NCBI GenBank assembly: GCA_945291235.1
Contig: CALYQY010000025.1
Coordinates: 1 to 25,893, forward strand
DNA length: 25,893 nucleotides
Reading direction: 5' to 3'
Source of the DNA: an uncultured Gilliamella sp.
GTDB lineage: Bacteria; Pseudomonadota; Gammaproteobacteria; Enterobacterales; Enterobacteriaceae
The notes beneath the pieces are model-generated. The model made no database searches and was not told the DNA's origin. It saw only the letters and a program-made list of their open reading frames with translations. The position numbers and the translations under genes were made by a program. Within the stretch, counting starts at the first letter, position 1; each line of letters starts with the position of its first letter. This document shows, one piece after another, positions 8,263 to 14,730 of this stretch.

Positions 8263-10800
8263 TCATTCCTTTGTTAATATTTCAATTTTTAAATCATCTA
8301 ATTCAGTCATCGGTAATTGTTCGGTGTTACCACTTTCATCCGTCATGCCTTCTTGTGTACTACCGTCACTAAAATGAATTCGGTAAGGATGATTTTTAAG
8401 TACTTGAGTGGGTGATCCATTTACACGTAACTTAAATTTACGCCCAAAATCGCCTTTTTGAAAAGAAGGTGTAACTTCTTTTATACTTTCCGCCCCAGAA
8501 TAGGACAATAGTGCGGTTTTTTGTAAAATACTGGTTGGTGCAATTAACTCAATGGTCCCATCTTTAATGCGTATGCCTGCCCCACCACTGAGTAGTAATA
8601 ATTCTTTATTGGCATTGATCGTGACTTTGCCATCGGTACTGGTTATAAACATATTTTTTTGGGATATTACTTCCATTTCGTCAGATTGCGCTTGAATTTG
8701 AATGCGACCCGATGCCGCAATCAGTTTGATCCCTAATTTTTGTGCGAATATCGACACCATTTCGCCAGCTGCCATGGATAATTTTTTTAAAATATTGACG
8801 CTGGCATTTTTACCTGCTGTGACAATAATATTTTCACTGGCTGAACTTTGAATACTTTTTGGTGATGTTTGGGCAATCCCTTTTTCACCGTGAATGACGA
8901 CCGTTGATTCTTGTAGTTGATTAGTTGCGCTAAGCAGTGTTTGTTGTTCGTTAATGTCAGCCGGTTCAGCACCACTTAATTTGCCACATTCAATCAAGGT
9001 GTAAGAAATTTCTAAAGATTTTTCTACCTGTTGGATTGATTGTTTCATATCAAGTTGTTGACCTTCAGCCTTTTCTTGCGATATGGTGCTGATATAGACC
9101 CCTTTAGCAGCACGCATTGCCCCCCATTCATCAGTGCGTAACTCAAAGCCTTCACCACGTTTATGTTTTTCGCTATCCACTAAATGACCAATGTTGAGCT
9201 GGGTTTTACCGTACTCAGTGGCAAGCTTGATATGTTCTTGCCCACGTTTGTCATCCATGCGCAGTTTGTTGTTCGCCGGTGTACGAATTACATTGCGGTG
9301 TTTGTTGATTGTGGTGACATGGTCGGGGTGAGTACTGTCATGCATAGCATGGGCAATATAAGGTCTGTCCGGATTACCATTAGTAAATGCAACCGCCACT
9401 TCTGTACCGTCTATTAACGGAAAATGAAAGCCGTAGGTATTACCCGAATAAGGTTTTGCCAATCTTACCCACAAACTTTCTTCGCCTTTTTTCCAATTTT
9501 TTAAATCAAAATTGAATTTAACACGATAGCGCCCTTTTGTATCGATATAACCATAAGTATCATCATCTGGACTGGTTACCCGTGCCGGTAAAGTACCGCT
9601 AACTTGTGGCCAAGGAAGTGGCAAAGGGCGATAAGGTTTTAATACATCATATGGAATGGCAGTAAAATGGGTTTCGTAAGAGTCTGTTCGATTACCATGA
9701 CTTTCGGAAGCAATAATAATAATACCTTCTTTTATGTCATAAATCGGACATTCTTCAATAATAAGACGTTGACCCGGCACCAGTTGATAATCATTACATT
9801 TACCATAGATAATGAATTGTTCTGATATATAGTGTTGGTGACGTATGTGCGCATACCATTGCCCGCTTTCAACGGTTTGCTTATCACCCAATACTTTATA
9901 ATGCTCTTCATAACGGTAGTCATCGCCATGGGTTGTGATATCTTTAGGCTGGCTATTGGTTGAGCCATGTAGTTGACTGTTTGCCATGCGATAGTTGTAG
10001 TCGTTAACACTAACTTGCTTAGGTTTGGTTTTAGTACTAAATTGTAAGTCCCATATGCTATGATGTTGATTATCCGTTAGTCCACTCGGCTGTTTGATTA
10101 TAATACTGCCGGCATCTTCCAGTCCTTGTTCATAATCACTCATCACGATAACATCACAATGGTGCTTAGGATGCGTTTCGAAATAGAACCAAATCCCGAC
10201 ATCGGCAAGTAATCTTTGTATAAACGCTAAATCGGACTCTTGCCATTGCGTAATAAATTCACGAGCCGGATAGGTTTCGTTTAATTCAAAACGAAAATCA
10301 ATTCCTGTAAAACCATGATTTCGTAATACTTCTTCAACCACATCAACAACACTTGTGTTTTGATAAATTGCACTTTGGTGATGGTTGGCTAATAAGGCTA
10401 TCCTTGGCACTAATGTAACGCAATAATGCGCTTCGTCTTTACTCATTGAAACAAGGCTGAACTCTGTGATAACACCGTAAATTGTTCTTGATTTATCAAG
10501 CTTATCAAGGGAACTGATTTGAGTTAACTTTAAAGGTAATTGACGAGGATGAAAAGTAAGCGATGCGGTTTGATTAAGTATCGAATCAATGGATATATGC
10601 TTATTTGGACTGGTAAAATGAATTGCATATTGCCATGGTTGATTTAATTCTTCTTTACCTTCAAGTGATAATATTGATATTGTTGTGAGTAAATCTACAC
10701 CATCAATTGAAAGGGAATAATTATTTTGCGCTGAATGTCCAGTTAATAAGTTTCCTGCTAAAGAAGACAAACTGTCTATCAACTGCTCCTTTGTTTTCAT
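8263..10800 (-). CDS. vgrG: VgrG spike protein with C-terminal extension
   Basis: This 845-residue protein is the trimeric needle tip of a type VI secretion system. The N-terminal half is gp27-like (D-G-V-D-L-L-T through the W-Q-E-S-D-L-A-F-I-Q-R-L-L-A-D-V-G-I-W-F region typical of VgrG, about residues 185-205). Next come the gp5 OB domain (G-R-Y-R-V-K-F, then W-V-R-L-A, then G-T-E-V-A-V-A-F-T-N-G-N-P-D-R-P, about 430-485), a beta-helix/DUF2345 region and a final extension of about 60 residues with R-V-N-G-S-P and S-D-G-S-T-Q-E-G. Such tails often act as cargo adaptors, and the lipase is encoded just downstream, so a matched pair is likely. The start is the ATG at 10800 with AAGG close upstream. 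No other T6SS structural gene is in the window. Confidence 0.95.
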   Translation of the reverse strand: MKTKEQLIDSLSSLAGNLLTGHSAQNNYSLSIDGVDLLTTISILSLEGKEELNQPWQYAIHFTSPNKHISIDSILNQTASLTFHPRQLPLKLTQISSLDKLDKSRTIYGVITEFSLVSMSKDEAHYCVTLVPRIALLANHHQSAIYQNTSVVDVVEEVLRNHGFTGIDFRFELNETYPAREFITQWQESDLAFIQRLLADVGIWFYFETHPKHHCDVIVMSDYEQGLEDAGSIIIKQPSGLTDNQHHSIWDLQFSTKTKPKQVSVNDYNYRMANSQLHGSTNSQPKDITTHGDDYRYEEHYKVLGDKQTVESGQWYAHIRHQHYISEQFIIYGKCNDYQLVPGQRLIIEECPIYDIKEGIIIIASESHGNRTDSYETHFTAIPYDVLKPYRPLPLPWPQVSGTLPARVTSPDDDTYGYIDTKGRYRVKFNFDLKNWKKGEESLWVRLAKPYSGNTYGFHFPLIDGTEVAVAFTNGNPDRPYIAHAMHDSTHPDHVTTINKHRNVIRTPANNKLRMDDKRGQEHIKLATEYGKTQLNIGHLVDSEKHKRGEGFELRTDEWGAMRAAKGVYISTISQEKAEGQQLDMKQSIQQVEKSLEISYTLIECGKLSGAEPADINEQQTLLSATNQLQESTVVIHGEKGIAQTSPKSIQSSASENIIVTAGKNASVNILKKLSMAAGEMVSIFAQKLGIKLIAASGRIQIQAQSDEMEVISQKNMFITSTDGKVTINANKELLLLSGGAGIRIKDGTIELIAPTSILQKTALLSYSGAESIKEVTPSFQKGDFGRKFKLRVNGSPTQVLKNHPYRIHFSDGSTQEGMTDESGNTEQLPMTELDDLKIEILTKE

Positions 10801-11116
10801 AACCTTGTTCCCTTATATTCTATTGATTAACATTAATAACAAAATTCTGCATTTATTTTCATTATATTATCATAAAATTTACATAATAATACTTACAAAA
10901 TACATTTTTTTGAGATATGTCACAAAGATATTTAAATACGAGCTTAATCAAGAAAACATCCATTTAAATAGTATGGGGAATCAAGGGGAAATAATAATTT
11001 TATTTTTTGTCACAATGACACGATACACGATTCAACTTTCTAACAATCTTTTATTTTAAGCTGATAAACTTTACCTGTATTTGGGGTTGGTCACTTTACA
11101 CAACGCAATTAAGTCT
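10801..11116 (-). promoter_or_regulatory. AT-rich intergenic region with likely vgrG promoter
   Basis: This gap holds no convincing gene; the short frames here have AT-biased composition and no start signals. On the minus strand a TATAAT (plus-strand 10861-10866) lies about 60 bp before the vgrG ATG and could be the -10 box of the T6SS island, although its -35 is weak. A TTGTCACAATGACACGAT segment near 11007-11024 is partly palindromic. No terminator separates it from the CRISPR array to the right. Confidence 0.4.
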
Positions 11117-11508
11117 TGGTTTATCCCTGTGTATACAGGGAACATTTTTTTAAGTCATCGTATATATTACTAATACAAATCCCTGGTTTATCCCTATGTA
11201 TATAGGGAACACCTGTACAGTCTAAATATTTCAGAATTGTATTTCGGTTTATCCCTATGTATATAGGGAACACGGCTTTATAATCCGCTTGTAAATTACT
11301 GTTTTCGGTTTATCCCTATGTATATAGGGTACACGCCTGATGCCCCGAAATCCGATCGTACTGTCCCGGTTTATCCCTATGTATATAGGGAACACTCATA
11401 TGTAGCCTCATGCTCTGCCCCCGTGTCCGGTTTATCCCTATGTATATAGGGAACACTCCGCTTTTGCTATGTCCTGCTCAAGCGAATCCGGTTTATTATA
11501 GGGAACAC
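11117..11508 (-). CRISPR. CRISPR array 1, type I-E-like, 7 repeats, leader lost
   Basis: Repeats of 29 bp start at 11117, 11184, 11245, 11306, 11367, 11428 and 11489, mostly 61 bp apart, giving 32-nt spacers (the first is 38 nt). On the plus strand the repeat starts CGGTTTATCCCTATG and ends TATAGGGAACAC. The reverse complement starts GTGTTCCC and ends GATAAACCG, the type I-E pattern, so transcription is to the left. The leftmost repeat is degenerate and of the other variant (TGTGTATACA), as expected for the leader-distal end. The rightmost repeat (11489-11508) has lost nine internal bases between two TAT triplets. There is no leader at its right edge; an antitoxin gene follows instead. Confidence 0.95.
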
Positions 11509-11665
11509 ATCAACAGCGCTTTTTAAATTTATAACAAACACTTTCATCAATTAATAATTCTCAATCACAATTTACAATATCAACAATTGTTAACTATATG
11601 ATTAATTCAATTAATTGACAATAACCTGTAACTAATAATTTTGTATAACTTATTATAAACGATCG
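11509..11665. other. AT-rich segment between array 1 and the antitoxin gene
   Basis: No gene is visible. The first ~32 bases may be the remains of a spacer next to the damaged last repeat. A perfect palindrome AACGATCGTT lies right at the antitoxin stop. The segment does not resemble the leaders of arrays 2 and 3, so array 1 appears to have lost its leader or to have been separated from array 2. Confidence 0.4.
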
Positions 11666-11968
11666 TTATTTGTTGCCAGATATTACAAAATCGACGTCCG
11701 CGTTACACGCGTCCAGATATTTAAAAATTGTTTTTATATTGGCATGATCTGGGTTGTTTTCAATTCTACTGATATTTGACGGCGACACGTCTAACTGTGC
11801 AGCCAAATCGGTTTGTGTAAACCCCGCGCGTTCACGCGCGTTAATCAGAAATGCCCTCAATTTCCACGTTTTTTGGGATTCGCGATACGCGGCTAGGGCT
11901 GTGGGGTTTGCTAAAACCCTATTTTTGAGTTCCTCGAATGTTGTGCTATGTTTTTTTCTAGTGGTCAT
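11666..11968 (-). CDS. XRE-family (HigA-like) antitoxin
   Basis: This 100-residue protein has a C-terminal helix-turn-helix of the XRE/HigA class: A-F-L-I-N-A-R-E-R-A-G-F-T-Q-T-D-L-A, then V-S-P-S-N-I-S-R-I-E-N-N, then I-F-K-Y-L-D-A. The chosen start is the ATG at 11968, with AGGAG nine bases upstream; a TTG at 11974 would add only two residues. The start overlaps by 11 bp the stop of a toxin remnant on the same strand, the usual toxin-first coupling of RelE/HigB-type modules. Because the toxin is cut short, the antitoxin is now an orphan, perhaps kept as a DNA-binding regulator or simply not yet lost. It lies between two blocks of one CRISPR repeat type. Confidence 0.85.
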   Translation of the reverse strand: MTTRKKHSTTFEELKNRVLANPTALAAYRESQKTWKLRAFLINARERAGFTQTDLAAQLDVSPSNISRIENNPDHANIKTIFKYLDACNADVDFVISGNK

Positions 11969-12047
11969 TTTCAATCATCTCCTGTAGTCGGGTTCTAGCT
12001 ATTTTTAGAGCATTAGCAGGCGTTTTGTTCGTTTTTTTGACAAACGC
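11958..12047 (-). pseudogene. C-terminal remnant of a RelE/HigB-type toxin (Gp49-like)
   Basis: Upstream of the antitoxin the open frame reads AFVKKTNKTPANALKIARTR and continues LQEMIENDH before a TAG that overlaps the antitoxin start. The F-x-K-K-T-x-K-T-P segment followed by A-x-x-R-L is the typical end of RelE-like toxins of the phage Gp49/HigB family. Immediately upstream the frame runs into a CRISPR repeat, where an in-frame TAG occurs, so roughly the first two thirds of the toxin are missing. The junction with repeat sequence is at about 12047-12050. The remnant cannot act as a ribonuclease. Confidence 0.75.
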
Positions 12048-12377
12048 GGATCCCTATGTTTATAGGGAACAGCTATATAGCAAAGCCGATACGCCGACCA
12101 AAAACGGTTTATCCCTATGTGTATAGGGAACACTGTGTTAAATTGATTTACTCTACCAAAAACTTCGGTTTATCCCTATGTATATAGGGAACACTTTATT
12201 TGAGCTCGTTGTATATTACCCATATGCGGTTTATCCCTATGTATATAGGGAACACGTTGATAAATCCGATTTCTACCTCAGTACCTTCGGTTTATCCCTA
12301 TGTATATAGGGAACACGTTATCCCGTAGGTTTTGTTGAATTCGCCCAGCGGTTTATCCCTATGTATATAGGGAACAC
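12044..12377 (-). CRISPR. CRISPR array 2, type I-E-like, 6 repeats
   Basis: Repeats start at 12044 (truncated, matching from 12050), 12105, 12166, 12227, 12288 and 12349, each exactly 61 bp apart, with five 32-nt spacers. The repeat is the same variant as in array 1 (CCCTATG, then TATAGGG). The leftmost copy has lost its first six bases, which are replaced by toxin-remnant sequence, and has TTTATAGGG; the next has a GTGTA loop. The leader lies at the right end from 12378, so transcription is leftward and damage accumulates leader-distally. Arrays 1 and 2 were very likely one array now interrupted by the toxin-antitoxin segment. Confidence 0.95.
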
Positions 12378-12560
12378 TTATTATAACTTATTGTTTATTA
12401 ATTAAAATAGGGAGGTGTAAAATTCTACCAATTTTTTTGATTCTTTTTTAAGCAATTAAGAACTGAGCAATAACAGATTAAATTTATAATTTAATCAAAC
12501 TGTTAAATATGATTTATAAGGAACTTTTTACGATACACATTCTTGTAATTTTTTTGTCTA
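12378..12560 (-). promoter_or_regulatory. Leader of CRISPR array 2
   Basis: The region begins TTATTATAACTTATTG next to the last repeat and aligns over about 170 bp with 15496-15672 beside array 3, including CTACCAA, a run of Ts, and TTTTTTAAGCAATT. Two separate arrays carrying the same flank at the same side identifies it as the leader, which drives pre-crRNA transcription leftward and marks the site of new spacer insertion. A TATAAT on the minus strand adjoins the first repeat. An ATCAA-(A run)-TTG stretch resembles an IHF site, but farther from the repeat than in E. coli. Confidence 0.85.
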
Positions 12561-12805
12561 CCAACCAATTTGGAATCATCATATGTCTGTAATCGATTGG
12601 TTAAAGGTTAATAACAAATTACCGTGCATTATACATCTTTGTATTATTTAATCTTATTGGTCTTTCCGTACATATTTGATATCAATTCATTTGTTGATAT
12701 CATTTAAGTGAAAAATATCGTTTAGTTTTGTTTAATATTTTATTATTCTACATAATATTGGTGTAACGTTTATTATTGAATTGCGTAAAACATGTAACTG
12801 GCATA
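12561..12805. other. Intergenic region right of leader 2
   Basis: No gene seen. It contains two copies of a palindrome, TTGATATCAA at 12676-12685 and TTGATATCA at 12694-12702, 18 bp apart, and an inverted pair AACCAAT / ATTGGTT around 12562 and 12595. The paired palindromes could be a protein-binding site, but nothing identifies the protein. Confidence 0.3.
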
Positions 12806-12807
12806 GA

Positions 12808-12832
12808 AAAAAAGCCCTAAAAGGGCTTTTTT
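12808..12832 (-). terminator. Rho-independent terminator of the secreted OB-fold-like gene
   Basis: AAAGCCCT, loop AAA, AGGGCTTT, with a long T run on the minus strand side, starts right at the stop codon of the gene at 12831-13535. It is nearly symmetric (A run on one side, T run on the other) and could act in both directions. Confidence 0.85.
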
Positions 12833-13535
12833 ATGGTTTTGGTAATGTAAATTTTTTGACCCCATCCTTCGCTTTAGTCTGTGCAATTGTCATAATTTCG
12901 ATGAAATCTGCTTGATTTTTTTCAAAATCCTCAGCTGTTTTAAATTTCTCTAATGTATTTGGTTTTTGCTTATCAAATTCCCACATTGCTAAATAAACAG
13001 CCTCAAGTTTATTTGATGGTTTATCATTTATATCTAATTTATCTAGATCGCTCATTACTGAGTTGAGGAACTTATCGAAATAACTATCAGCAGTTACGCA
13101 ACTTTTCAACGAAGGAAAAATGACATTATTTTTAGAGCCAAGACAAATCATATCAAGCTTAGTTCCTTTATTGATATTCATGGCATCATCTTTATTTTTT
13201 AATTCAAGCGAAACATATTCAAATTGATTTTTTCCATTTGCTACTACATAAGGATCGCCAGTCAAACTGGTTTTTACTCCTGATGCAACTGTTTTAATAT
13301 TAACCAAATTTTTATCATATTTTTTTTCATAAACATATTGGTTATCACCATATTCTTTAATTAGCTGTGCAGCATTAACCGTTGGCATTGCATCCATAAA
13401 ACCTGATTTTCCATTCGCTCTGAACACCTCTATATCATCTTCTATTAAAAATTCAATGATCCTTTTTGCATTTTCATTTGCTGAGACATTAAAACCAATA
13501 CAAGCAAGGATGGCGCTAAAAACTACTTTTTTCAT
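12831..13535 (-). CDS. Exported protein with probable tRNA_anti-like OB-fold domain
   Basis: This 234-residue protein has a clear signal peptide (M-K-K, a hydrophobic core, then cleavage likely after F-N-V-S-A around residue 19), so it acts in the periplasm or outside. Residues ~55-145 fit the pattern of the tRNA_anti-like (OB_MYXO) family: A-A-Q-L-I-K-E-Y-G-D-N, then alternating beta strands (V-N-I-K-T-V-A-S-G-V-K), then V-S-L-E-L, K-G-T-K-L-D-M-I-C and a second Cys about 20 residues later. That assignment is pattern-based and moderate in confidence; the biological role is unknown. The start has AGGAAA eight bases upstream, and a terminator sits directly at the stop. It is a single-gene unit between the two CRISPR groups, with no evident link to adaptation or interference. 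Confidence 0.75.
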   Translation of the reverse strand: MKKVVFSAILACIGFNVSANENAKRIIEFLIEDDIEVFRANGKSGFMDAMPTVNAAQLIKEYGDNQYVYEKKYDKNLVNIKTVASGVKTSLTGDPYVVANGKNQFEYVSLELKNKDDAMNINKGTKLDMICLGSKNNVIFPSLKSCVTADSYFDKFLNSVMSDLDKLDINDKPSNKLEAVYLAMWEFDKQKPNTLEKFKTAEDFEKNQADFIEIMTIAQTKAKDGVKKFTLPKP

Positions 13536-13630
13536 GTGATATTTCCTGTAACTTAAAATTTATAATGAGCATAACTTAACAAATTAAATATAACTTTTCA
13601 ATTTTTTCAATAATATAATTTGTATTTACC

Positions 13631-13729
13631 ATGTCAGTTAACATCACACAAGTCATCGTAATGGTCTGTTGTTTCAATTGTTTGGTCACCGTTTTATTGG
13701 TTTGGTTGGTTTGCTTGCTTGACCTATAG
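13631..13729 (+). CDS. Possible 32-residue hydrophobic small protein
   Basis: An ATG at 13631 opens a 32-codon frame ending in TAG. The product begins MSVNITQVIV and is rich in Val, Leu, Cys and Trp (core CLVTVLLVWLVCLLDL), consistent with a single membrane helix. It is the only plus-strand candidate in this region. There is no Shine-Dalgarno match, although TATAAT occurs about 20 bp upstream, so a near-leaderless transcript is conceivable. Its size and make-up recall small type I toxins, but no family match can be claimed, and chance in T/G-rich sequence is a real alternative. Confidence 0.2.
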   Translation: MSVNITQVIVMVCCFNCLVTVLLVWLVCLLDL

Positions 13730-13801
13730 TGTAAAGTAAAAAAACTATAGCCGGCAGATTTAGTTCACCCTAGGTTAGGTTGGATAGATAACTATATTTG
13801 G

Positions 13802-13830
13802 TGGTTTATCCCTGTTTATACAAGGAACAT
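13802..13830 (-). repeat. Orphan degenerate CRISPR repeat
   Basis: TGGTTTATCCCTGTTTATAC followed by AAGGAACAT matches the array 3 repeat apart from both end bases and two central changes. The end changes (first C to T, last C to T) are exactly those of the leader-distal repeat of array 1 at 11117. It therefore looks like the old terminal repeat of array 3, now 900 bp from the nearest intact repeat with hicAB in between. Confidence 0.8.
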
Positions 13831-13890
13831 TTATTTTATAAAAAATAATAAGTGTCGCTATAACCTTATAAAAGTTTTTATATAAGGTAG

Positions 13891-13922
13891 AAAATAAAAA
13901 CCCACTAAGGGGCTTTTATTTT
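13891..13922. terminator. Terminator downstream of hicB
   Basis: AAAATAAAAACCC, a short loop, then GGGGCTTTTATTTT forms a stem flanked by A and T runs, 36 bp past the hicB stop. A second hairpin, ACCTTATA (13863-13870) with TATAAGGT (13881-13888), precedes it. Either could end the hicAB transcript. Confidence 0.6.
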
Positions 13923-13958
13923 AATGATTTTTATTTACGTTAAATTATTTTTTTTACC

Positions 13959-14372
13959 TTAGGTTACGTTTAATTCCAGACGTTTTCCAAGAGCAGAGAG
14001 CGCTTTGCTGATGGTATCAATTTTTGTTGAATGTCCTAAGTTAACAATCCGCTGAACTTCTTGAGGTCTTACGTGGATCCTCTTAGCTAATTCAGCATTA
14101 GATATGTTTTGTTCAATCATTTCATTTAACAACAATACTTTAGCAAAAAGACTAACTGGTAAATCAATTAAATATTCACCTTTTTTTTGCTTGCTGGGTA
14201 ATGGGACTTTTCGATGATCTTCAAAGTAAAAGTCAATGCTTGTAATTAATGCATCTCGTGCCATTTTCAAAGCATCGTTTAAGTCATCACCACAGGTTAT
14301 TGCTTCTGGTATATCTCTAAATGTTACTGTATACATATCCCCTTCATTGGTTAATGTTGCAGGATATAACAT
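13959..14372 (-). CDS. hicB: HicB-type antitoxin and repressor
   Basis: This 137-residue protein has the two HicB domains: an N-terminal partial RNase H-like fold (Y-P-A-T-L-T, then Y-T-V-T-F-R-D-I-P-E-A, then A-L-K-M-A-R-D-A-L and D-F-Y-F-E-D) and a C-terminal XRE-type helix-turn-helix (N-A-E-L-A-K-R-I-H-V-R-P-Q-E-V-Q-R-I, then T-K-I-D-T-I-S-K-A). Length and sequence are close to E. coli HicB (138 residues). The start is the ATG at 14372, preceded by AAAGGAGGGGGT; a longer frame to 14462 would run back into hicA. HicB neutralises HicA and represses the operon from sites in the promoter. It follows hicA by 61 bp. Confidence 0.93.
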   Translation of the reverse strand: MLYPATLTNEGDMYTVTFRDIPEAITCGDDLNDALKMARDALITSIDFYFEDHRKVPLPSKQKKGEYLIDLPVSLFAKVLLLNEMIEQNISNAELAKRIHVRPQEVQRIVNLGHSTKIDTISKALSALGKRLELNVT

Positions 14373-14410
14373 ACCCCCTCCTTTGCTTTTAAGTTGAATT
14401 CTCTTATCAA

Positions 14411-14432
14411 GATAGCCCCTTTCGGGGCATCT
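14411..14432 (-). promoter_or_regulatory. Strong hairpin between hicA and hicB
   Basis: GCCCC and GGGGC enclose a GAAA tetraloop on the minus strand, extended by GAT/ATC pairs with one bulge. It starts just after the hicA stop. There is no U tract, so it is more likely an mRNA-stabilising or processing element than a full terminator; it could set the toxin-to-antitoxin ratio. Confidence 0.55.
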
Positions 14433-14433
14433 A

Positions 14434-14607
14434 TTAAAGATTGAGTTGCTTTCTAATCGCAATCATTGTACCTTTCGCTAATTCCTTATTTGGATGCCTT
14501 GGCATGGTTGATCGCCTTCCTTGGTAGTAAAGTTTTAGGTGATTACTACCTTGCTTTACTTCGACTCCTTGAGCAACTAGCCATCTTAAAAACTCTGTTT
14601 GTTTCAT
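14434..14607 (-). CDS. hicA: HicA mRNA interferase toxin
   Basis: This 57-residue protein is very close to E. coli HicA in length and pattern: M-K-Q-T-E-F-L-R-W-L at the start, then G-S-N-H-L-K-L with the catalytic His23, then G-R-R-S-T-M-P-R-H-P. HicA is a double-stranded RNA-binding-like ribonuclease that cleaves mRNAs independently of ribosomes until HicB binds it. The frame is complete from the ATG at 14607 to the TAA at 14434, with no damage, so the module is probably active. It is followed by hicB. It lies immediately beside CRISPR array 3 and divides that array from an orphan repeat. Confidence 0.93.
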   Translation of the reverse strand: MKQTEFLRWLVAQGVEVKQGSNHLKLYYQGRRSTMPRHPNKELAKGTMIAIRKQLNL

Positions 14608-14638
14608 AATTAATTTCGAGCTGATTTAAGATTAGACC

Positions 14639-14696
14639 ATAGTAAACAAAAATGTTTATTTTTTCAATTAAAAGTAATCAAAAATGTTTATTTTTT
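14639..14696 (-). promoter_or_regulatory. hicAB promoter with paired operator repeats
   Basis: On the minus strand TTGAAA (14662-14667) and TACTAT (14639-14644) are separated by exactly 17 bp, about 30 bp upstream of the hicA ATG. The direct repeat CAAAAATGTTTATTTTTT occurs at 14647-14664, covering the promoter spacer, and again at 14679-14696, a spacing of 32 bp or three helical turns. That is what is expected of operators for a dimeric or tetrameric HicB repressor. Confidence 0.65.
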
Positions 14697-14730
14697 ATAT
14701 CTAATAAATAAACTTCGAATCGTATGTTCT

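Noticed and set aside
10805..11059. An 84-codon plus-strand frame upstream of vgrG
   Set aside because: AT-biased composition (Ile, Leu, Tyr, Asn), no ribosome binding site, and it covers the likely vgrG promoter.
11754..11987. Plus-strand frame opposite the antitoxin gene
   Set aside because: Shadow of the XRE gene; the minus frame has the clear helix-turn-helix.
14373..14462. A 30-residue N-terminal extension of HicB
   Set aside because: It overlaps the end of hicA and the intergenic hairpin; the ATG at 14372 has the Shine-Dalgarno sequence and fits the family length.
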